Assembly: GCA_003963455.1 (NCBI GenBank)
Contig: RXJA01000108.1
Location: 62,001 to 126,000 of the forward strand
Source of the DNA: Hyphomicrobiales bacterium
Lineage (GTDB): Bacteria > Pseudomonadota > Alphaproteobacteria > Rhizobiales > Rhizobiaceae
Direction of reading: 5' to 3'
Length of the DNA: 64,000 nucleotides
Numbering within the stretch: position 1 is the stretch's first letter; each line of letters starts with the position of its first letter. The position numbers and the translations under genes were made by a program. Of this stretch, positions 57,476 to 64,000 are shown one piece after another. Below the pieces are notes generated by a model. It was not told the origin of the DNA, searched no databases, and worked only from the letters and a program-made list of their open reading frames with translations.

Positions 57476-57842
57476 ATGAGCAAGAGAGTCACAGTCGTAC
57501 ATCGTTCGATCATTGTTCTCTGCACGATCTTCGTAGCCGCGGTGGGCATTCCTCCTAGCGCCTTTGGACAGGTCGTTCCCGGATTGGCAGGGCAACTTCC
57601 TACGCTCGCGCCGTTGCTAGAGCGCGTTACCCCGGCGGTGGTCGATATCTCCGTCATCTCGGAAACGCCGACCGCCTCGGGCCGCGCGCGCTGGTCTGAT
57701 GCGCGGAGATATGATTTTGGCGATCAATCGCACACCGGTGACATCGATCAATGATGTCCGTCGCTGGACCGCCGATCGGAAGAGCACCCTCGCCGTTGAA
57801 CTTGTGCGCAACGGCGCGCGTATGCGTCTGATCATCAGGTAA
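57476..57842 (+). pseudogene. degP: degP/htrA serine protease, internally deleted
   Basis: The N-terminal part has a signal peptide (SIIVLCTIFVAAVGIPPSAF) and the DegP start LAPLLERVTPAVVDISVISE. After about 80 codons the homology jumps to the end of the second PDZ domain in another frame: LMRGDMILAINRTPVTSIND, then VRRWTADRK and LVRNGARMRLIIR. Everything between, including the protease triad and PDZ1, is missing (some 350 codons). The join is near 57695-57705. The first frame ends at 57754. DegP is normally intact in the heat-resistance loci, so this copy is dead. Confidence 0.85.
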
Positions 57843-57856
57843 TCGGAGCACACTGA

Positions 57857-59722
57857 ATGGAGATGGACAGGAAGACCCAGTTCAATATTTGGTACTGGAT
57901 CGGCGCGTTCTTTTTACTGATGGCGTTTCAGTACCTTTACGCGACCGCCACTCAAATTGCTCAAATTCCCTACAGTCAATTCGAGACTTATGTTCGTGAT
58001 GGCAGGATCGCAGAGGTGGCAGTATCGGACCGGTTTATCCAAGGGCGTTTCAAGGAGCCCGTCGAGGGCCGGTCCTTCTTCATCACGACGCGCGTCGAGC
58101 CCGACCTTGCCCGCGAGCTTCAGCAGCACGGTACCGTCGTCAGCGGCCAGATCGAGAGCACGTTCCTGCGAGACCTCCTGTCCTGGGTTGTCCCGGTCGT
58201 AATCTTCCTTGGCATCTGGATGTTCATGCTCAAACGGGTGGGTGGCGGCATCGGCGGTGGGCTGATGCAGATCGGCAAGTCCAGAGCAAAAATCTATGTC
58301 GAGAAGGACACCGGCGTCACCTTCGAGGACGTCGCCGGCGTCGATGAGGCCAAAGATGAACTCAAGGAGATCATCGACTTCCTAAGAGATCCCCGCGGGT
58401 ACGGCCGGCTTGGCGGACGCATGCCGAAGGGCGTGCTGCTCGTCGGTCCGCCTGGAACGGGTAAAACACTGCTCGCTAAGGCGGTGGCCGGCGAGGCCGG
58501 CGTGCCCTTCTTCTCCATCTCAGGTTCTGAGTTCGTCGAGATGTTCGTCGGCGTAGGCGCAGCGCGGGTTCGCGATCTGTTCGAGCAGGCGCGTGCCAAG
58601 GCGCCTGCGATCATCTTTATCGATGAACTCGACGCGCTCGGCCGCGCGCGGGGCCTCGGACCTCTTGTGGGTGGCCACGACGAGAAAGAACAGACGCTTA
58701 ACCAGTTGCTGGTCGAGCTCGACGGTTTCGACTCCTCGACTGGTCTCGTTCTTTTAGCAGCGACGAACCGCCCGGAAATCCTTGACCCAGCCCTGCTGCG
58801 CGCCGGCCGCTTCGACCGTCAGGTCTTGGTCGACCGGCCCGACAAATCCGGCCGTATCCAGATCCTGAACGTGCACCTGAAGAAAGCCAAGCTCGCGTCC
58901 GACGTTGACGCGGATAAGATCGCCGCACTCTCGCCCGGTTTCACCGGAGCCGATCTGGCCAACCTCGTAAATGAGGCGACGCTGCTGGCAACCCGGCGCA
59001 AAGCCGATGCAGTGAGCATGGAAGACTTCAACAACGCCGTCGAACGCATTGTTGCAGGGTTGGAGAAGCGCAACCGGCTGCTCAACCCGAGAGAACGCGA
59101 GATCGTCGCCTATCATGAGACAGGCCACGCGCTGGTCGCCATGGCGCTGCCTGGGGTCGATCCGGTGCACAAGGTCTCAATAATCCCACGTGGGGTGGGC
59201 GCCCTTGGGTACACGATACAGCGCCCGACCGAGGATCGCTTCTTGATGACCCGCGAAGAGTTGGAGAACAAGATGGCGGTACTGCTTGGCGGAAGGGCTG
59301 CCGAGCACATCATCTACGGCCACCTTTCAACGGGCGCCGCCGACGATCTAGCTAAGGTCACTGAGATCGCGCGCGCCATCGTCACGCGATATGGCATGAC
59401 CGAAAGGCTCGGCCACGTGGCCCTTGAAAGGGACCGCCGTTCATTTATTGGAACCGATCAGCCCTACTACGGACCGGAGGAACGCTCCTACTCTGAAAAG
59501 ACGGCCGCCGAAATTGACGAAGAGGTGAAGCGCATCGTGGAAGAAGCCTTCGCAAGGACCGTCAGCCTGTTGCAGCAGCGACGCGAGTCATTGGACCGGG
59601 TGGCCCGGACGCTGCTCGAAAAAGAGACTCTCGAAGAAAGCGAACTCACCGAGCTAGCGGGACAGACGTCCCCTAGAGAAGGCACTCAAGTACGCACAGT
59701 TGGAAGCGTACGCGAAAAGTGA
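57857..59722 (+). CDS. ftsH: ATP-dependent membrane zinc protease FtsH
   Basis: 621 residues. Two N-terminal helices flank a small periplasmic domain; AAA+ module with Walker [20 protein letters not shown] (about residue 195), Walker [16 protein letters not shown], second region of homology [20 protein letters not shown]; zinc motif [16 protein letters not shown] (HExxH, about 419). It degrades misfolded membrane proteins and sigma-32-type regulators. A chromosomal ftsH is expected, so this is the second, island-borne copy (FtsH-GI type), 14 bases after the degP relic. Possible use of the M at 57863. Confidence 0.95.
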   Translation: MEMDRKTQFNIWYWIGAFFLLMAFQYLYATATQIAQIPYSQFETYVRDGRIAEVAVSDRFIQGRFKEPVEGRSFFITTRVEPDLARELQQHGTVVSGQIESTFLRDLLSWVVPVVIFLGIWMFMLKRVGGGIGGGLMQIGKSRAKIYVEKDTGVTFEDVAGVDEAKDELKEIIDFLRDPRGYGRLGGRMPKGVLLVGPPGTGKTLLAKAVAGEAGVPFFSISGSEFVEMFVGVGAARVRDLFEQARAKAPAIIFIDELDALGRARGLGPLVGGHDEKEQTLNQLLVELDGFDSSTGLVLLAATNRPEILDPALLRAGRFDRQVLVDRPDKSGRIQILNVHLKKAKLASDVDADKIAALSPGFTGADLANLVNEATLLATRRKADAVSMEDFNNAVERIVAGLEKRNRLLNPREREIVAYHETGHALVAMALPGVDPVHKVSIIPRGVGALGYTIQRPTEDRFLMTREELENKMAVLLGGRAAEHIIYGHLSTGAADDLAKVTEIARAIVTRYGMTERLGHVALERDRRSFIGTDQPYYGPEERSYSEKTAAEIDEEVKRIVEEAFARTVSLLQQRRESLDRVARTLLEKETLEESELTELAGQTSPREGTQVRTVGSVREK

Positions 59723-60143
59723 GAAGGACCGCGCAGCAAGGACGGCAAGATCATGCGTGACGGAGGTTGCGTCATAGGGTCGGTTCGGTATCGGTCTATT
59801 AAATGGAGGACTTTGTCGATGACCTCAGGCCTCCATGGCTTCTCAATGGCGCCCAAGGCGCACGCAAAATCCCCCGGGATGGCCTCCGGATTAGCGGTCA
59901 CAAAAACCACAGGCTTTTTCGTCTCCCTAACAACCGCCGATGAGATACTCGCCCCCCAAGGCCCGTCACGAAGATTGACATCAACGAACGCCAAGTCGGG
60001 CGAAGTTTGCAGCGCCGCTACGAGTGCCTCGGTTGCGTCTGCGCCGTTCCTACGACCTCGTGCCCGCGTCGCTCGAGCACGCTCTTCAGATCCAACGCGA
60101 GAAGCCAGTCGTCTTCTACAACCAGGATGCGCAACGGTTTCAT
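59686..60143 (-). pseudogene. single-domain response regulator, frameshifted
   Basis: The first frame gives MKPLRILVVEDDWLLALDLK, SVLERRGHEVVGTAQT and then a stop. The second frame carries on: EALVAALQTSPDLAFVDVNL, RDGPWGASISSAVVRET, KKPVVFVTANPEAIPGDFAC and LGAIEKPWRPEVIDKVL. A single base has been lost or gained around 60023-60040. Joined, it is a receiver-only protein with Asp in FVDVNL and Lys in IEKPW. It overlaps the end of ftsH by 37 bases on the other strand. Disrupted gene or sequencing error. Confidence 0.72.
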
Positions 60144-60392
60144 TGCACGTCCTCCACTCGGCACTGTCATGGGTCTAAATCACCGACATAGTGGTCCTTG
60201 CCATTCCGGCTATTTAACGGCCATCATTTCTACTTGGTTCCCCCCGCCGAAGAGACGCGGACGCTTTCGCGATGCGTCGACGCCCGCCCGCAGGGGGCAA
60301 GGTGGGTCGCAAGGGACACCTGACGAGGCAAGCCACGGCGTGAGCACCTATGCGAGCGATTGCGACGCTTCATGCGCGGAGAGCGATTTCTG
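60144..60392. other. 249-base gap before kaiB
   Basis: No gene recognised. Must contain the kaiB/kinase promoter and the start of the receiver transcript. Confidence 0.3.
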
Positions 60393-60704
60393 ATGGCTGG
60401 TCACCCGGGAGATGGTCCCACGCCACGTGTTCTTCGGTTGTTCATAGCCGACGGAACCCCGGGTGGGCGAAGGGCGCAGATCAGTCGAAATCGCCTCGCA
60501 GCTGCGCTCGACGAGCACAAGTGCCGCATCGAAGTCATCGACGTTCTAACGAGCCCAGAAACGGCGGAGAGTGCTGGGGTTCTCGCAACCCCGACGCTTT
60601 CGGATGACTCAGCAACACCGCCTCGTCGAATTATTGGTGACTTCAATAACGTCGACCAGATCATCGCGTTCTTTGGGTGCCCAAGAAAGGAAAAACACCG
60701 ATGA
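60393..60704 (+). CDS. kaiB: KaiB-domain protein
   Basis: 103 residues from the ATG at 60393; an upstream in-frame ATG at 60360 adds 11 residues. KaiB fold: TPRVLRLFIADGTPGGRRAQ, ALDEHKCRIEVIDVLTSPET, AESAGVLATPTLSDDSATPP then RRIIGDFNNVDQIIAFFG. The TPT and PPxRxIGD motifs are diagnostic. In cyanobacteria KaiB binds the KaiC clock; in other bacteria KaiB homologues occur with kinases. Here it precedes a PAS histidine kinase by 73 bases. No kaiC is in the window. Confidence 0.87.
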   Translation: MAGHPGDGPTPRVLRLFIADGTPGGRRAQISRNRLAAALDEHKCRIEVIDVLTSPETAESAGVLATPTLSDDSATPPRRIIGDFNNVDQIIAFFGCPRKEKHR

Positions 60705-60777
60705 CATCCCGCTCGCGTGAGGGAGAGACCTTCGGCGACGCCGCGGGTGGCGTGTTCGATCACGCTGCTCATTCAAT

Positions 60778-61896
60778 ATGACGAACAATCTCACGCGCAC
60801 CGGATCGGCAGGCGAACGCCTGGAGATCGATGACGGCGACAGCCACTTTGGCCTCGCGCCCTCCTCGATTCGTCTGCTCGTGGAGAACACGGCTGACGGA
60901 ATACTGCTCGTCGATCCCGACGGAGCCGTGCTCTATGCCAATGCGGCAGCGGCCAGGATTTTCGGCCGACGCAGGCGCGATCTTCTTGACGTGTCGCTCG
61001 GCCGTCCCATCGTTGAAGGAGAAGCGACCGAGATCACAGTTAGGCGCCCCAACCTGAGTCCGGCTGCGGTGGAGCTCAGAGTTGTGGAGGTGGAATGGAA
61101 TGGCGAGCATGCCCTGCTCGCCAATCTGAGGGACGTGTCCTTGCAACGCGCCAATGAACAAAGACTGCGCGAACTTCAAAAACTGGAGGCTCTCGGTAAA
61201 CTTGCGGCTAGCATAGCTCACGACTTCAGGAACCTGATCATGGTCGTCCAGGCTGGACTTCGGCTGATCGGCTCAAAGATACGAGAGGGCGGCCCACCTG
61301 AAGATGTGGCGATACTCATTCAAGAGATTATGCAGCGCACGCACAACGCCGAGGCGCTCACCGGGCAGCTGCTGACGTTCTCGCGAAAGCAAGTCCTCTC
61401 ACCAAAGCTCGTCGACATCAACGAGCGAATCTTGTCGATGGCATCCATCCTCGGACCAACCCTCGGCAGGGGGATATCAATTCGGACGGAGCTGGACGAC
61501 AATGTCGGAACCCTAGAAATTGACTCGGACCAGCTCGACGTCGCCTTGCTTAATCTTGCTGTCAACGCGCGAGATGCGATGGACGGACGCGGCACGCTCT
61601 CGATTGCAACTGGCGTTGTGGCCGGTGGAGCCGCCAGCAGTTCACATCTGATCCGCATCACCGTCACGGATACAGGCGTTGGCATGGACGCCCAAACTAA
61701 GGCGAGGGCCTTCGAGCCGTTCTTTACAACGAAGGGCGACGGAAAAGGCACGGGGCTCGGACTCAGCCAAGTGTACGGGTTTGTCGCGCAATCCGGCGGG
61801 CAGGTCCGCATTGACAGTGAGCCCGGGGCTGGCACCCGCGTCAATTTGCTCCTGCCGAGGAACCCGCCAGACCCTGACCCACCTGCGGGCGAGTGA
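60778..61896 (+). CDS. PAS-domain histidine kinase
   Basis: 372 residues, soluble. PAS domain (about 28-125): RLLVENTADGILLVDPDGAV, LYANAAAARIFGRRRRDLLD. HisKA box SIAHDFRNLIMVVQAGLRLI with His near residue 147; N box NLAVNARDAMDGRG; G1 DTGVGMDAQTKARAFEPFFT; G2 GTGLGLSQVYGFVAQSGG. This is the NtrB/FixL-like kinase group with the HDFxN box. ATG at 60778. It follows kaiB, and a frameshifted receiver gene is just upstream on the other strand, so they may once have formed one signalling unit. Confidence 0.9.
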   Translation: MTNNLTRTGSAGERLEIDDGDSHFGLAPSSIRLLVENTADGILLVDPDGAVLYANAAAARIFGRRRRDLLDVSLGRPIVEGEATEITVRRPNLSPAAVELRVVEVEWNGEHALLANLRDVSLQRANEQRLRELQKLEALGKLAASIAHDFRNLIMVVQAGLRLIGSKIREGGPPEDVAILIQEIMQRTHNAEALTGQLLTFSRKQVLSPKLVDINERILSMASILGPTLGRGISIRTELDDNVGTLEIDSDQLDVALLNLAVNARDAMDGRGTLSIATGVVAGGAASSSHLIRITVTDTGVGMDAQTKARAFEPFFTTKGDGKGTGLGLSQVYGFVAQSGGQVRIDSEPGAGTRVNLLLPRNPPDPDPPAGE

Positions 61897-62058
61897 GAGG
61901 GAATGGTTGATGGCGCCGGCACCCGCCAAATATCGTGACTCACGAGGGCTGAGATCAATGCGGAAGCCGCGAGCGGGCGATAACGCTGTCGATCGTCAGT
62001 GCAAGTCTCGTGCGAGAATGCTTATCTTTTTCGTTGCCAACCGACCCCGACCGGAACC

Positions 62059-63873
62059 ATGCCGCAGCACCAAACAGAACTTATCACAATGCTGGCGCTC
62101 GGAGTCGTGCTTGCCTTCGGCTTCGGACTGGCCGCGCGATTCTTGCGCCTGCCGGCTCTGATCGGCTATTTGCTTGCCGGAATCGCGATTGGTCCGAATA
62201 CACCCGGCATTGTGGGCAATGTCGAGTTGGCGCGCCAGATGTCGGAACTGGGCGTCATCCTGCTGATGTTCGGCGTGGGGCTGCATTTCTCCCTGAACGA
62301 TCTTCTCGTCGTGCGTCGGATCGCTGTGCCAGGCGCGATGATCCAGATCTTGACCGCAACTCTCATTGGAACCCTCGTATCGAGGGCATGGGGCTGGAAT
62401 TGGAGTGCGGGCCTGGTGTTTGGCCTTGCCCTTTCAGTGGCAAGCACGGTGGTTCTGCTACGTGCGCTGGATGAAGTAAGTCTGCTGGACTCCCCCAATG
62501 GCAGGATCGCCGTCGGTTGGCTGGTCGTCGAGGACATCGCCATGGTGTTGGCCTTGGTAGTGCTCCCCTCGTTCGCGGCACCGGTCGGCGCGGACGCCCC
62601 GGCGGCGCCTATCGGCGCCGGGACGGCAGGTGTTGGGCTCGCGCTTGGACTCACGCTGATCAAGGTCAGCGCCTTCGTTGCGGTCGTGTTGGTCTTCGGG
62701 CGGCGTGCCGTGCCGTGGCTGCTCAGGCAGGCAGCGCGCTCAGGATCGAGGGAACTCTTTACGCTGGCGGTGCTGGCGATAGCACTGGGCATCGCTTACG
62801 GGTCGGCGGCGCTGTTCGGCGTCTCCTTTGCACTTGGCGCATTCTTTGCGGGGGTGGTGCTCAGCGAGTCCGAGCTCAGTCACCGGGCCGCTACCGAGTC
62901 GCTGCCGCTTCAGGATGCGTTCGCGGTGCTATTCTTTGTTTCGGTCGGGATGCTCTTTGACCCCTCAATCCTTGTGAATGATACGCTGTCGGTGATCGCA
63001 GTCGTCCTAGTGATTGTGCTCGGCAAGGCTCTTACCGCTACGGGGATCGTGCTCGCACTCGGCTATCCAATGTCGACCGCTTTGGTCGTATCCGCGGCGT
63101 TAGCCCAGATTGGGGAATTTTCTTTTATTCTCGCCGATTTCGGGGTGTCCCTGGGGCTTATGCCGATGGAGGGCCGTGATCTGATCCTCGCCGGAGCGTT
63201 GCTCTCGATCACTCTCAATCCATTTGCGTTTGCGGCTGCTAAGCTCATGGCGCCTTTGCTAACCGCATCCACGCCGGGAGGTGGCGAGGGTCGTCACTTC
63301 GATCCCTTGTTGGGTCTGCATGTGGAAGATCGTCCCACGGCGCAGGCGGACCACGTTATTGTCGTGGGGGCCGGCCGAGTCGGACGCACGATCGTCGCGG
63401 CGCTGCGCAAGGCAGGAACTCCGTATGTTATAATTGAGCGAGATCGGCGACGTGCCGAAAAGGCTCGTGAGGAGGGCGCAGCGGTGAAGCACGGCGATGC
63501 TGCGGCCCCGGGCGTCCTTGAGGATGCGGGTGCGGAGCGTGCGCGACTTATCGTCATTGCCGTTCCAGATGGCTACGAAGCGCGGCGCGTGCTCGAGCGC
63601 GCTCGTGAGATAGATGCGCTCGCCGAAGTTCTCGTGCGCGCTCACGGCGATGCTGACCGCACGTATCTTCAAGAACGCGGTGCGACCCGGGCAATCTCAG
63701 CCGAATACAACGTAGGCCCGGCAATGGCAGAGGCAACCCTCAGCGGCTTGGGCGTCGCTCCGGCGGCAACCTCAACTACCGTCGACCAACTACAGGAGGC
63801 GGAAAGCTCAAATGTTGAAGACTCCGGTACGGATATGCACGGCGCCCCTGAGCTGCGTCCTCATCCAGAATAG
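62059..63873 (+). CDS. kefB: KefB/YbaL-type monovalent cation:proton antiporter
   Basis: 604 residues: a Na+/H+ exchanger-type membrane domain with about 12 helices (FLRLPALIGYLLAGIAIGPN, LAQIGEFSFILADFGVSLGL are typical) and a cytoplasmic RCK/TrkA-N domain (VIVVGAGRVGRTIVAALRKA, RDRRRAEKAREEGAAVKHGD, LIVIAVPDGYEARRVLE). Potassium efflux in exchange for protons protects against electrophile and heat stress. kefB is a constant member of the heat-resistance loci. ATG at 62059; a frame from 61999 starts in low-complexity sequence and is rejected. Confidence 0.93.
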   Translation: MPQHQTELITMLALGVVLAFGFGLAARFLRLPALIGYLLAGIAIGPNTPGIVGNVELARQMSELGVILLMFGVGLHFSLNDLLVVRRIAVPGAMIQILTATLIGTLVSRAWGWNWSAGLVFGLALSVASTVVLLRALDEVSLLDSPNGRIAVGWLVVEDIAMVLALVVLPSFAAPVGADAPAAPIGAGTAGVGLALGLTLIKVSAFVAVVLVFGRRAVPWLLRQAARSGSRELFTLAVLAIALGIAYGSAALFGVSFALGAFFAGVVLSESELSHRAATESLPLQDAFAVLFFVSVGMLFDPSILVNDTLSVIAVVLVIVLGKALTATGIVLALGYPMSTALVVSAALAQIGEFSFILADFGVSLGLMPMEGRDLILAGALLSITLNPFAFAAAKLMAPLLTASTPGGGEGRHFDPLLGLHVEDRPTAQADHVIVVGAGRVGRTIVAALRKAGTPYVIIERDRRRAEKAREEGAAVKHGDAAAPGVLEDAGAERARLIVIAVPDGYEARRVLERAREIDALAEVLVRAHGDADRTYLQERGATRAISAEYNVGPAMAEATLSGLGVAPAATSTTVDQLQEAESSNVEDSGTDMHGAPELRPHPE

Positions 63874-63901
63874 AGAAGAGAGGTCCTGTGCTTGAGACTC
63901 C

Positions 63902-64000
63902 CTAAGGCCGAATGATCGTGACGTTTCGGGGACCTTCCAGAGAAATTGCGCCGCGCTCGCGGAGATCCGTAAACGCTCGACAGACTGTCTCGGTCGAGAG
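63902..64000 (-). CDS. Crp/Fnr-family regulator (3' end only)
   Basis: The minus strand encodes LSTETVCRAFTDLRERGAIS then LEGPRNVTIIRP and a stop at 63902-63904. This is the end of the recognition helix and wing of a Crp/Fnr HTH (compare LTxETVSRxLxxLRxxGxI and a GPRxVxI tail). The gene begins beyond the right edge. It faces kefB and ends 28 bases from it. Confidence 0.75.
   Translation of the reverse strand, partial: LSTETVCRAFTDLRERGAISLEGPRNVTIIRP

Noticed and set aside
1..64000. CRISPR arrays, rRNA, tRNA and complete insertion sequences.
   Set aside because: No regularly spaced repeats, no rRNA-like stretches, no tRNA cloverleaf recognised by eye and no transposase gene were seen.

Overview
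The window looks like part of a high-GC alphaproteobacterial replicon, probably a plasmid, megaplasmid or chromid of a Hyphomicrobiales (Rhizobiales) species. The reasons are a complete repABC cassette with palindromic parS sites and a counter-transcribed RNA, a LexA box of the alphaproteobacterial GTTC-N7-GTTC type, ROSE-like RNA thermometers in front of hsp20 genes, an IetA/IetS pair (family first described on an Agrobacterium Ti plasmid), and DUF736/ssb accessory genes. The species cannot be told. No rRNA, tRNA or CRISPR array was recognised.

Layout. 0-10 kb: the tail of an LssY-type protein, a PAP2 phosphatase with a COG4705 membrane protein, small exported proteins, an FtsX/MacB-like ABC exporter with two ATPases and an exported partner, and a divergent OmpR/EnvZ-type two-component system. 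10-14 kb: a DNA-repair cluster (5'-truncated ligD polymerase remnant, exonuclease III, two divergent SRAP/HMCES-family genes and dinB) with a perfect LexA box between the two SRAP genes. 14-18.7 kb: accessory DNA with DUF736 (and a decayed second copy of its tail), WGR, a frameshifted thermonuclease, and an hsp20 with a heat-shock promoter and ROSE-like leader. 18.9-21 kb: oxidoreductase/LysR pair. 21-28.7 kb: a defence and stability island (Abi_C protein, IetA-IetS between two copies of a 49-bp repeat, a DUF1612-like gene, a Phd/PemK toxin-antitoxin pair), followed by a tyrosine recombinase. 31-38.5 kb: repABC, ssb, two XRE regulators and a second, orphan repC with its own antisense RNA. 38.5-43 kb: a second ParA with a small partner, candidate oriT structures, MobC and an HUH relaxase; no type IV secretion genes are seen, so the element looks mobilisable rather than self-transmissible on this evidence. 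43-49 kb: methyltransferases, regulators, an ECF-like sigma factor, an MBL hydrolase and DUF5335.

49.5-64 kb is a dense proteostasis and redox stress island: DnaJ/CbpA, CbpM, PsiE, GrpE, glutaredoxin, peroxiredoxin, zinc-finger thioredoxin, two Hsp20s, an NDUFS4-like fusion, an RNA polymerase omega-like protein, an SPW-repeat membrane protein, a collapsed degP, FtsH, a frameshifted receiver protein, KaiB, a PAS histidine kinase and KefB. The set psiE-trx-hsp20-degP-ftsH-kefB matches the core of the transmissible heat-resistance loci (LHR/TLPQC), here without clpG/clpK and yfdX but with DnaK co-chaperones and signalling genes added. The hsp20 loci at 18 kb and 54.7 kb share promoter architecture, leader RNA, and a downstream gene carrying the same C-terminal domain, so they appear to be two copies of one heat-inducible module.
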